In this document: positions 25,442 to 33,198 of the stretch, in pieces
Position numbering within the stretch: the stretch's first letter is position 1
How the letters are laid out: every line of letters begins with the position of its first letter
NCBI RefSeq assembly: GCF_022808675.1
Contig: NZ_JAKZKV010000004.1
Span: 1 to 64,000, forward strand
Length of the DNA: 64,000 nucleotides
From: Parabacteroides sp. FAFU027
GTDB taxonomy: Bacteria > Bacteroidota > Bacteroidia > Bacteroidales > UBA7332
Direction of reading: 5' to 3'
Notes under the pieces: model-generated
What the model was told of the DNA's origin: nothing
Database searches by the model: none
Seen by the model: the letters and a program-made list of their open reading frames with translations, nothing else
Program-made: the position numbers and the translations under genes

Positions 25442-26803
25442 TTATAGCTTAAATTCAATTGGTAAAATAACATTTGAATCAACCGGTTCACCATCCCATA
25501 TTGCAGCTTTCCATTTACCCAAGTATTTGACAACTCGCATGGCTTCTTCATCCAATAGCGGATTCACTTTTTTCACCACAGTAACATCGGATATAGACCC
25601 AGTCAAATTAATGGTAAACTTAACATATACCGTTCCTTTAATATTAGCCTTTCTAGCCTCCATAGGATAGAATAGATTTTTTTTGATAATTGAGTCAATT
25701 GCACTTTGACCTGCCAAATATTCGGCTTTCTTTGCAAAAGGTCCATGAGCAGTTGGATTTCCCCACGGATCATAACACTGGCCGGTTACCAGTTGGTCTT
25801 CTTTATAGGTATCTTTTCGCTTCAGTTTTCCGTCATACCAGTAAGTAGTCAACTCTCCATCCAGTTTTCCTTTTTTATAATGAATATCAGACAAGATCTG
25901 TCCATTTATTGACCATCGGATATGCTCACCAACCGGAACTGTACTGTCTTTGGCACAAAAGAATTCTTTCCGGAAATACAGCTTTGCATTTGGGTAAAAT
26001 TGCTGAGAAGATTCTATTCCCTCTTTTTCATCATAAAAGAACTTGAGGGTGAAACTTTTATTGGGATGGTAAACATAAGCAATACGCATGGCACTATTTT
26101 CAAAAATTCCGTCTGTCAACATTGGTTGCCATTTGGGCATTGCCTGAATGAGACGTAATGCGGCATCAAAGATTTGCTTGTTGTAGTTATATGGCATTGT
26201 GAGAGTCGTTGCGATCCCTGATTTATTGATTACAAAAAAGAAGTAGTAGTCCAAATTAGGTTTGACGCTATCAATATTCTGAAAGTAGCTTGCATTTTTT
26301 GCCACAAATGAAATAAGACTATCTCTTCCTCCCGGAAATTCATGCTTCTTAAAATAAGGGTAATAAGTAGCAGACATGCCATCACGACGATAGTATTTGC
26401 CGGAGGTCATTTTCCCATTCTCATAATACTCTTTTCGTTTTAGTTTACCGTTATCCCAATAGGATATCAACTCGCCATCAAGTTTCCCCTTATTGAAGTT
26501 CACGATTTTATGTAATTTCCCACTTTCATACCACTCTTTGTACACCCCTTCATATCCGTTTGTAAAGGAGGTGTGGAGATTCCATTCACGCATAGTTGCT
26601 GATGAATATATTTTCCCCGATTTGAAATAACAGTTATAGATAAACAGTTTTGAATTTGCGGTATCTTTCGATTTCACAAAATACCGGGTGCATTCGGCCA
26701 GGTTTCTTACTACTTTATTGTTGCTGTCGTAATAGGTGGTGTCCTGAGCATGCAACGCGATTGCAACAAATGTGGTGAGGATTGCAAATAGTAGTTTTTT
26801 CAT
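25442..26803 (-). CDS. MORN-like repeat protein with C-terminal TonB domain
   Basis: A 453-residue exported protein. The start at 26803 gives a good signal peptide (MKKLLFAILTTFVAIALHA); an earlier ATG at 26851 does not. Two sets of MORN-like repeats (YESGKLHKIVNFNKGKLDGE; DNGKLKRKEYYENGKM; and again near residues 300-345) surround a first TonB-C-like region, and the last ~85 residues are a clear TonB-C domain (YPMEARKANIKGTVYVKFTI ... NPLLDEEAMRVVKYL). No membrane anchor follows the signal sequence, so it is a secreted or periplasmic TonB-C protein rather than a normal transducer. Confidence 0.78.
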   Translation of the reverse strand: MKKLLFAILTTFVAIALHAQDTTYYDSNNKVVRNLAECTRYFVKSKDTANSKLFIYNCYFKSGKIYSSATMREWNLHTSFTNGYEGVYKEWYESGKLHKIVNFNKGKLDGELISYWDNGKLKRKEYYENGKMTSGKYYRRDGMSATYYPYFKKHEFPGGRDSLISFVAKNASYFQNIDSVKPNLDYYFFFVINKSGIATTLTMPYNYNKQIFDAALRLIQAMPKWQPMLTDGIFENSAMRIAYVYHPNKSFTLKFFYDEKEGIESSQQFYPNAKLYFRKEFFCAKDSTVPVGEHIRWSINGQILSDIHYKKGKLDGELTTYWYDGKLKRKDTYKEDQLVTGQCYDPWGNPTAHGPFAKKAEYLAGQSAIDSIIKKNLFYPMEARKANIKGTVYVKFTINLTGSISDVTVVKKVNPLLDEEAMRVVKYLGKWKAAIWDGEPVDSNVILPIEFKL

Positions 26804-26833
26804 AAATGGGATTGTGTGGTTATTATGGTTAGC

Positions 26834-26857
26834 AGAGACGCGCCAGGGCACGTCTCT
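26834..26857. repeat. REP-like hairpin, AGAGACG type (copy 1)
   Basis: AGAGACG (26834-26840) and CGTCTCT (26851-26857) form an inverted repeat around a GC-rich centre. The same arms recur at 54921-54944, with related forms at 28018 and 49191. Confidence 0.65.
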
Positions 26858-26869
26858 ACAGGTGGAAAT

Positions 26870-27559
26870 CTATTTATTATCGGTGTTCCCCGTGTCTTCG
26901 CCCGGATGCGAAGCTGCGGTGTCGATAACTTGACGTGCATTTTCGTATTGGCCGTAGAAGGTGGGATTGAGGGCTTTGAAGGGGAGCATCATCGGGTCAA
27001 GGTGGTCTTTGAGCAGGGCTTTGGCTTCTTTGATTTTGGCCTTGAGTTCCGTTCTGGTCTGTTTGGATTCAGACTTAGAAGCAGTACCCGACGGGATGCT
27101 TTTATCGAAGGTATCGACGTCCAATTCAAGTTTATCCACAATTGTTTCCGTGACGCCCCAAACGGTCAGGTCGGCTAATTTTGTCTTTGCTGCATTTAGA
27201 ATCAGATGGGCAGAGGTCGAGAGATCATTATCCCGAAGACGTCTCAGGGAATATTCCGTTACCGAGGCGATCTCTTTGATTTTTGCATCGTTGATGGTGG
27301 AAGCATGAGCCAATAGCCCACCGGCAACGATAAGTGCGGAGGTGATCACGTTGGTTTCGGCCTGCTCCTTAGTGGTGTTACCGCCTGCTGTTTCTTCTGC
27401 ATAAGCATGATCCAGCCCGGCAATCCCGGTGTTCATAGCGAGAAACTGATCGACAAAGGTAGTCATTGTGGTGTTAGCCGAGTAGATGACGCGGTTCTTG
27501 TCAAGCACTGTGCCAGTGGCATTCAGCATGTTAAACTGGTTAATGTCTTTTCTTTCCAT
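26870..27559 (-). CDS. uncharacterised helical protein
   Basis: A 229-residue soluble protein I do not recognise with confidence. I take the start at 27559 (MERKDINQFNML); an upstream in-frame ATG at 27670 would run through the repeat array. The protein is Ala/Thr/Lys-rich and mainly helical, with no signal peptide or membrane segment. Segments such as RTELKAKIKEAKALLKDHLD look like coiled coil, followed by LNPTFYGQYENARQVIDTA. It resembles Bacteroidota hypothetical proteins of the same size. Array B forms most of its predicted 5' leader. Confidence 0.7.
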   Translation of the reverse strand: MERKDINQFNMLNATGTVLDKNRVIYSANTTMTTFVDQFLAMNTGIAGLDHAYAEETAGGNTTKEQAETNVITSALIVAGGLLAHASTINDAKIKEIASVTEYSLRRLRDNDLSTSAHLILNAAKTKLADLTVWGVTETIVDKLELDVDTFDKSIPSGTASKSESKQTRTELKAKIKEAKALLKDHLDPMMLPFKALNPTFYGQYENARQVIDTAASHPGEDTGNTDNK

Positions 27560-27625
27560 ACGTTTTTTGATTTTAGATTTATAATAGGTAAAAGTGAGAA
27601 AACGGATAATGATTAAAGTGATGTT

Positions 27626-27876
27626 CACTGTACAACTGTCGGTTGCCAATGTATGAATGACGAAAGTCATTGTGTCGCTGACGCTGGCACTGTACAGCCG
27701 TCGCTGGTCACTGTGCGACTGACGACGGTCACTGTGTGCGTGACGCTGGTCATTGTGCGGGTGTCGGAGGCCACTGTATTGCCTGCGAATGACATTGTGT
27801 CATGTGCGAAAGCCACTGTGCGACCTGCGAATGACATTGTGTCAGTTACTTTGGTGATTGTGATTGTTTTTCCGGT
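27626..27876. repeat. 21-bp degenerate tandem repeat array B
   Basis: Twelve units, eleven of exactly 21 bp and one of 20 bp (27668-27687), each beginning CA[C/T]TGT or a close variant on the plus strand. Read on the minus strand the units carry ACAATG/ACAGTG followed by TCATTCGCAGGTCGC-like sequence, the same family as array A at 5901-6236. The array lies between the GH28 gene and the uncharacterised gene at 26870-27559, downstream of a -7 box at 27934, so it is probably transcribed as an untranslated leader. Confidence 0.9.
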
Positions 27877-27933
27877 ATGATTTGCCCATCTCTTTAATTT
27901 TTCATTAACCATTGAAAATGTATTAACGAAATG

Positions 27934-27941
27934 CAAAAGTA
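27934..27941 (-). promoter_or_regulatory. -7 element (TACTTTTG) upstream of array B
   Basis: TACTTTTG on the minus strand matches TAnnTTTG. If used, the transcript starts near 27928 and runs through array B before the gene starting at 27559. No good TTTG box was found. Confidence 0.4.
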
Positions 27942-28017
27942 GAAGTAAAATCGAGACAGATAAATTTTAGGTTAAAATAATTGCAGTTTGGATGGATTTT
28001 AATTCGGGTGCTAGTAG

Positions 28018-28037
28018 AGACGCAAGATTTTGCGTCT
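28018..28037. repeat. REP-like hairpin, AGACGCAA type
   Basis: AGACGCAA (28018-28025) and TTGCGTCT (28030-28037) form a perfect 8-bp stem with a four-base loop, preceded by GTAG as in the AGAGACG hairpins elsewhere in the window. A further GCGTCTC lies about 25 bases downstream. Confidence 0.6.
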
Positions 28038-28124
28038 TTGTAGGAGTAAGGGTTTGCGTCTCAGTAGGTAGCCGCAATAACGCGTCAAGCGGCGGGAATC
28101 CGCTGAACGCTCGAGGGATAACGA

Positions 28125-28158
28125 CAAAAAAAAGCCGGAAGAATGATTCTCCCGGCTT
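28125..28158 (-). terminator. terminator of the GH28 gene
   Basis: Minus-strand stem AAGCCGG/CCGGCTT, extended by a further four pairs beyond a mismatch, followed by eight Ts. It begins 22 bases after the GH28 stop. Confidence 0.85.
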
Positions 28159-28179
28159 GTTATATCTGATGGTTTTGAA

Positions 28180-29577
28180 TTACTGGTCGCTTCTTTGACC
28201 ATTGATAAAGAGGTCCGTAAATTTCACGTCTTTGGCACCGGTCACTTTGTTGCCGTGCTTCACGCCGTTGAATTTACAATCCTTTACGTTGATGTTATAG
28301 ACGTTGGTCAGGTCGGGCAGACCGTCGATGCTCACGCCGTAGTCGCTCTTCTGGCAGGTCACATTTTCCATAAATACGTTACGGACGGTAGGAGGGAAGT
28401 CGCGGCGACACTGTTCGCGGTTTTCGTAGAGCAGGTCGATTTTGAGGACGCATTCACGGCACTGACCCACGGTCACGTTGCGCACGAACACATTCTCGAT
28501 GGTACCACCACGGCAGGTGCTGGTCTTGATACGAATCACGCGTTCGAGGTTGGGGCTGTCCATTTTGCAATTATCCACGTACAGATTTTTGTAACCGCCG
28601 GAGATTTCACTGCCGATTACCACGCCGCCGTGGCCGTCTTTCATCTCACAATCGCGGACAATCATGTTCTGGCTTGGCATGTTCCATTTGCGACCGTCAT
28701 TGTTGCGGCCCGATTTGATGGCGATGCAGTCGTCACCGGTCTCGAAATAGCATTTTTCAATCAACACTTTGTTGCAGGATTCGGGGTCGCAGCCGTCGCC
28801 GTTAGGTCCGTGATTCTGCACGCGAACACCCGATACGACAACGTTTTCACACATCAGCGGGTGCATTACCCAGAATGGTGCGCGGATAAAGGTTACACCT
28901 TCGACCAATACCTTGTTACACTTATACGGGCTGAACATTTGCGGACGCATACCGTCTTCGAGCGTCATCACGCGCTGCTCCACAGGAGTCATGGACTGTT
29001 CCGCTTTTTGCAGTTTGGGACGGCCGGTACGCTGAGAGATAATGCCCTCTTTCCATCCGAATTTCACAGCGCCACACATCGGCCACCAATGCTCCATGCT
29101 GCCTTGTCCGTCTATAGTTCCTTTACCGGTTACGGCAATATTACTCTCGTTATAGGCATAGAGGAGCGGTTGGATGTTGTAGCAATCCATTCCTTCCCAA
29201 CGGGTCAGCACCGTGGGCAGATAGTCCTTTTGATTAGTGGAAAAGCGAAGGATAGCGCCCTCTGCAAGATAGAGGTTGACGTTGCTCTTCAGGGTAATGC
29301 CACCGGTGTAAAATACACCTTTAGGGACAATCACCCGACCGCCGCCTTTGCTGCTACAGGTGAGAATGGCTGTGTTGATGGCTTTGGTACAAAGCTTGTC
29401 GGGACGATTGGCCACTGCGCCGAAACTTACGATGTTGAAGTCGGCTTTGGGGAATGAGGTCCGCTCGATGGAGGCTTCCAACGTCTTCATATCATCCCAC
29501 GGACTGCCCGCCGCCCATGCCGGAATGCAGGGAAGCAGCAACAGGGCCAATGCCAGTAAACTGAATTTGTGTTTCAT
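28180..29577 (-). CDS. polygalacturonase-type glycoside hydrolase (GH28)
   Basis: A 465-residue exported GH28 enzyme that hydrolyses galacturonic linkages in pectin (homogalacturonan or rhamnogalacturonan). Seen directly: signal peptide (ending PAWAAG), a right-handed beta-helix, and the family motifs in order: NGDGCDPES with an Asp, TGDDCIAIKSGR with the Asp pair, HGGVVIGSEISGG with the His, and RVIRIKT. Catalytic residues are complete. The exact cleavage mode is open; it lies beside GH105 and the rhamnose operon, which fits RG-I or exo-type activity. Confidence 0.93.
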   Translation of the reverse strand: MKHKFSLLALALLLLPCIPAWAAGSPWDDMKTLEASIERTSFPKADFNIVSFGAVANRPDKLCTKAINTAILTCSSKGGGRVIVPKGVFYTGGITLKSNVNLYLAEGAILRFSTNQKDYLPTVLTRWEGMDCYNIQPLLYAYNESNIAVTGKGTIDGQGSMEHWWPMCGAVKFGWKEGIISQRTGRPKLQKAEQSMTPVEQRVMTLEDGMRPQMFSPYKCNKVLVEGVTFIRAPFWVMHPLMCENVVVSGVRVQNHGPNGDGCDPESCNKVLIEKCYFETGDDCIAIKSGRNNDGRKWNMPSQNMIVRDCEMKDGHGGVVIGSEISGGYKNLYVDNCKMDSPNLERVIRIKTSTCRGGTIENVFVRNVTVGQCRECVLKIDLLYENREQCRRDFPPTVRNVFMENVTCQKSDYGVSIDGLPDLTNVYNINVKDCKFNGVKHGNKVTGAKDVKFTDLFINGQRSDQ

Positions 29578-29672
29578 AGGGTAATGTATTATTGTTGTTT
29601 GTAATAAGCAAACAGAAGGTTGAAGTAAGACTGCTCCTCTCAGATTCGGTTTAAACGTCCCAACAGCAAGTG

Positions 29673-30989
29673 TTATTTTTTTATCCGGCGATCCACGATC
29701 TTCGCGTACTGTTCGTTGGCGTTGATTTCGGTGTATTTCGGTGCGTCAATCATCTCCACCAACGCACGCAGTACCGGACCTTCGCCCATCATCGTGTTGC
29801 TTTCAGTCGGTCTGTTATAATAGAACGACAAAGAAGGCATAATCCCCGTTCCGGTACAAATGCCGGAGACGTCTCCTTTATCATTAATCATCGTCATCAT
29901 GCCTCTGAAGCCAGAATTAGCCACATGGATATAGTCTTTGTGCAGCCAGCCGTTTTTCACCCCTTTAGCCAAAGCGTAAACGAACATCGCGGTACAGGTA
30001 GTTTCATCGTACGAATCCTCCTTGTCGAGCAGTTGGTGCCAAAGCCCGTTTTTGCCCTGGTAACGGCAAACGCCCGCCATCTGCTGTTTGAAGTTGTCGA
30101 TGACCGCCTGACGTTTCGGGTGGTTCTTCGGCATGTAAGTCAACAGGTCGGCATGTGCCATCGCAATCCAACCGTTGGCACGCCCCCAATGGGCAACCCC
30201 GTTTTCTTTGACATCGGTGTGATAGCAGTGATAATAAATCTGCTTCTCTTTGCACCAGAGGTATTTGTTTACGCTCAACACCTGATTGGCGGCATCGTCG
30301 AAGTATTTTACATCACCGGTCAGGCTGCCCATGCGGCAAAGAAAGGAAACGCCCATGTAAATATCATCGGCCCAAACGGTCTTCTCGTGTGGCCAGATGC
30401 GGGCAATCAACCCGTCGGCCAGACGTGGCTCAAAGTAGAGCAGATGCTCGTTGGCGGTTTGAATGTATTTGTAGTAGGCTGCGTCTTTTTTCGTTTTGTA
30501 CAGTTCAATCAGACTGGCCCCCATGGTTCCGTTATCGTCTAAGCGTTTGTTGCGGAAAATCATGTGGAAGCTCAGTCGGCGAACCTTATTCCAAGGGTCG
30601 TCCTGCTTAATAGCCTGGTCGTACAGTTGTTTGAAGTAATCCAGATTTCCCTCATTGAATACGAAATCCATATTTTTCTGAACGTAGTTGCGATACTTTG
30701 GCTCGTTCAGCTTCTGGCCCAGCTCCATCATACCGAGATACATAATCCCGTTGGTGTAGTGCCAGTCGTTGTATTCGCTTTTCACCTTCACGTCGGGTGA
30801 AAGGGGGAGGCCTTTTACCGTGGTGTAAGTCTCTTTGGTTTTGGTGTTGATAAATTCGTAAGGTGTACTGCGAATGATACGGTCAGCAATGCTCACTGCC
30901 GCTTTCAATGCAACAGAGTCTGTTTTTTGTGAAAATACAGTAGGAATGATGGTGCCCAATACGAACAGGGCTAACAGTGCTTTTTTCAT
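29673..30989 (-). CDS. unsaturated rhamnogalacturonyl/glucuronyl hydrolase (GH105)
   Basis: A 438-residue exported GH105 protein that removes the unsaturated 4,5-galacturonyl residue left by pectate or rhamnogalacturonan lyases. Seen directly: signal peptide (ending IIPTVFS), an (alpha/alpha)6-barrel pattern, VWADDIYMGVSFLCRMG with the catalytic Asp, ARANGWIAMAHADLLTYMP-like helix GRANGWIAMAH, and LLDKEDSYDETTCTAMFVYA. The PL4 and PL11 lyases in this window would make its substrates. Its promoter region holds an 8-bp inverted repeat across the -7 box. Confidence 0.93.
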   Translation of the reverse strand: MKKALLALFVLGTIIPTVFSQKTDSVALKAAVSIADRIIRSTPYEFINTKTKETYTTVKGLPLSPDVKVKSEYNDWHYTNGIMYLGMMELGQKLNEPKYRNYVQKNMDFVFNEGNLDYFKQLYDQAIKQDDPWNKVRRLSFHMIFRNKRLDDNGTMGASLIELYKTKKDAAYYKYIQTANEHLLYFEPRLADGLIARIWPHEKTVWADDIYMGVSFLCRMGSLTGDVKYFDDAANQVLSVNKYLWCKEKQIYYHCYHTDVKENGVAHWGRANGWIAMAHADLLTYMPKNHPKRQAVIDNFKQQMAGVCRYQGKNGLWHQLLDKEDSYDETTCTAMFVYALAKGVKNGWLHKDYIHVANSGFRGMMTMINDKGDVSGICTGTGIMPSLSFYYNRPTESNTMMGEGPVLRALVEMIDAPKYTEINANEQYAKIVDRRIKK

Positions 30990-31005
30990 ACAGGTATCAG
31001 AATTG

Positions 31006-31032
31006 TAACCGATGGTGCAAAACTATCGGTTA
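31006..31032 (-). promoter_or_regulatory. GH105 promoter with overlapping palindromic operator
   Basis: TAACCGAT (31006-31013) and ATCGGTTA (31025-31032) are perfect 8-bp inverted arms around 11 bases. The minus-strand -7 box TAGTTTTG (31025-31018) lies inside, 28 bases before the GH105 start. The overlap suggests a dimeric regulator controlling this gene. Confidence 0.5.
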
Positions 31033-31106
31033 TAATGAAAATTTATAGTAGAATAATTGACAAAAAAGGCGCGAAAATTGGTTTGATTTCGCGGGAATGG
31101 AAGAAG

Positions 31107-31147
31107 AAAGGCGCAATGTCTGTTCTGAAACAAACCGTTGCGCCTTT
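31107..31147. terminator. terminator after the rhamnose operon
   Basis: AAAGGCGCAA (31107-31116) and TTGCGCCTTT (31138-31147) form a perfect 10-bp stem, 26 bases after the rhaD stop. The T-run on the minus strand is short (TTTCTTCTTCC), so termination strength is uncertain. Confidence 0.6.
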
Positions 31148-31172
31148 CGGTATGGAATTAATGCGTCAATGC

Positions 31173-31979
31173 TTATCCCGGTAAGTTGAATGCCACTTTT
31201 AGTTCATGCATCAGGTGATCAGCCATACCTGTTGGCTCGAAGCCCATGTTTTTAGCTGTCATGTAGATCTGAGCTGATTTAGAAAGGGTATCCACCATGT
31301 CGAATGCTTCGAGGATGTTTTCGCTTACAGAGCAAACACCGTGTTTCTCCCACATTACCACATCGTAAGTCTCCAGTTCTTTTACAGTAGCCTCAGCAAG
31401 TTCTACAGAGCTAGGCAATTTGTAAGGGATGATACCCAACCCTTTCGGACAGAAAGCTCTGGTCTCAGGAATCATGCTCCAAAGAAGTTTAGAAAGCACA
31501 TCTTTTTTAAGGAATGCAGGGTTGTGAGTCATTGCCACGAGGTCAATCGGGTGAGTGTGCAAAGCTGCTTTGTAGTTTGATCCGATACCCACTAAGTAGT
31601 TATGCATAGACAAGTGAGCCGGAAGCTCTGATGTAGGAAGGACCAGCTGTTCTGCAACGATCTCGTAGCTGGCGCAATCGTCAAGGATACGAATTACCGA
31701 ACCGTTGTCCATAGGGAAACGAGCCAGGTCGCGCATACGTTTGTTGGTTCCTTTACAGAAGAAATAGCAACCTTTCAGGTGAGGAAGCGTGGTGCCAATC
31801 TGCATAACGTCGCTGATTGGTTTCAGCGCTCTGATCTCGTCATTGACTACATCTGTAATATTGACCGTGATGTTACCACCATTACGTTCCGCCCAACCTT
31901 TTTGCCAAAGGTATCCGGCTACTTCTGCCACTTCAGCGACTTGTTTCGCCAGAGCTGGATTATTGTTTAATATGCTCAT
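31173..31979 (-). CDS. rhaD: rhamnulose-1-phosphate aldolase
   Basis: A 268-residue class II aldolase that splits L-rhamnulose 1-phosphate into DHAP and L-lactaldehyde. Seen directly: WAERNGGNITVNITD (about 33-47) as in RhaD/FucA, CYFFCKGTNKRMRDL for phosphate binding, and AALHTHPIDLVAMTHNP with the zinc-binding His pair (about 141-145), with the third His in WEKHGVCS. It is the last gene of the rhamnose operon, 82 bases after rhaT. Confidence 0.95.
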   Translation of the reverse strand: MSILNNNPALAKQVAEVAEVAGYLWQKGWAERNGGNITVNITDVVNDEIRALKPISDVMQIGTTLPHLKGCYFFCKGTNKRMRDLARFPMDNGSVIRILDDCASYEIVAEQLVLPTSELPAHLSMHNYLVGIGSNYKAALHTHPIDLVAMTHNPAFLKKDVLSKLLWSMIPETRAFCPKGLGIIPYKLPSSVELAEATVKELETYDVVMWEKHGVCSVSENILEAFDMVDTLSKSAQIYMTAKNMGFEPTGMADHLMHELKVAFNLPG

Positions 31980-32061
31980 TTGTTTTAGTGTTGAGGTAAC
32001 CCCGTGGTTACCCGGTTTTGAAATTTATAATGCAAAGTAAACGATTTTACCTGACTTAATC

Positions 32062-33093
32062 TTACATCAAATTAGGCAAAATCAGGGAGAAGATCAGAAT
32101 CAACATACCTAATATCAAAACAGTAACGGTTTTGTTGCCTGCGCCTTTCCACTCTTTCAACAGGATTCCCCAAACGTTGCTGAACGTTACATTCAACGAC
32201 ATCAGGATACTCCAGGAGAAAGCCATCATGACACTGCCTTCGGTGAAATAACTTTTGCCTAATGCCAGTCCGAAGAACTGAGAATACCAGAGAACTCCGG
32301 CAAGTGCGCAGAACAGGAGGTTGTTGGTGAGCTGACCGGCAGTTGCTTTGGTGTAATCCGAGAAGGTATTGTTTTTGGCATTCTGGGCCAGACAGTAAAC
32401 GGCATTGGTCAGAAAACCACCACCGGTGATCATCAGGATAGCGGGAAGTCCGGCAAAAAGGCTTTGTGCGCCGAAAGAGATCGCAGTTGCTTTTAACGGT
32501 TCGGCAGCTTCAAGTCCAAGGCTGAAGCAGGCACTCATCACACCGGCAAGCAGAGCCACAAGCAGACCTTTGCCCAGGGCAAAGTCTTTAACGGCAGCTT
32601 TCTTTTGCTCTTCGGTCATATTCTGAGCACGAAGGCTTCCGGCATAACCGATTACAGCGATACCTGCAATTGCGATACAAACGCCGATCAAAAGCGCCAA
32701 TCCTTTTCCGGTGAAAAGGTCAGTACCGACCATCAACGCGGGAATGATTGTTCCGAAAGCAGAACAGGTTCCCAATGAGATAGACTGTCCCAATGCCACT
32801 CCAAGGTAACGCATGCTGAGACCGAAAGTCAAACCTCCGATGCCCCAAAGCACACCGTAGCCGAGGGCTTTGAATGCAGCGCCGTCACCACTGGAAAGGA
32901 TTTCTCCTAATGAATGGCCCGAAGGTACGGCCAGCAATGCTCCCAGGAAAGGGAATACCAGCCAGGCAAATACACCTTGGGAGAGCCAGAAGCTTTCCCA
33001 CGACCAGTCTTTGATTTTATTGATGGGCACATACGAACTTGATTGTCCGAAGCTACCCAATGCGATGATTAATAATCCGATTATTGTGTTCAT
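32062..33093 (-). CDS. rhaT: L-rhamnose/proton symporter RhaT
   Basis: A 343-residue inner-membrane permease of the RhaT family with about ten membrane helices. Seen directly: SSYVPINKIKDWSWESFWL after the first helix, GIGGLTFGLSMRYLGVALG, SLGTCSAFGTIIPALM, and the C-terminal SYFTEGSVMMAFSWSILMSL. These segments match the conserved core of Enterobacterial RhaT. It sits third in the operon between isomerase and aldolase, and imports the rhamnose released from RG-I. Confidence 0.95.
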   Translation of the reverse strand: MNTIIGLLIIALGSFGQSSSYVPINKIKDWSWESFWLSQGVFAWLVFPFLGALLAVPSGHSLGEILSSGDGAAFKALGYGVLWGIGGLTFGLSMRYLGVALGQSISLGTCSAFGTIIPALMVGTDLFTGKGLALLIGVCIAIAGIAVIGYAGSLRAQNMTEEQKKAAVKDFALGKGLLVALLAGVMSACFSLGLEAAEPLKATAISFGAQSLFAGLPAILMITGGGFLTNAVYCLAQNAKNNTFSDYTKATAGQLTNNLLFCALAGVLWYSQFFGLALGKSYFTEGSVMMAFSWSILMSLNVTFSNVWGILLKEWKGAGNKTVTVLILGMLILIFSLILPNLM

Positions 33094-33143
33094 GTCTTTT
33101 TTTACAGTATTAGGCTCTAAGTTATAAGTGCTAAGTTACAAGC

Positions 33144-33171
33144 AAGGAGTAATGGTCTCCCATTACTCCTT
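33144..33171. repeat. perfect 12-bp hairpin between rhaA and rhaT
   Basis: AAGGAGTAATGG (33144-33155) and its exact complement (33160-33171) enclose four bases in the 105-base gap between rhaA and rhaT. There is no T-run. It could set mRNA stability or partial termination within the operon. Confidence 0.6.
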
Positions 33172-33198
33172 ATGACTCCTTATAACTTCGGAGAATTA

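Noticed and set aside
28195-29457. 420-codon ORF opposite the GH28 gene
   Set aside because: It lies fully antisense to a complete GH28 enzyme with all catalytic motifs. Its His/Val-rich composition is typical of a shadow frame in GC-rich coding DNA.
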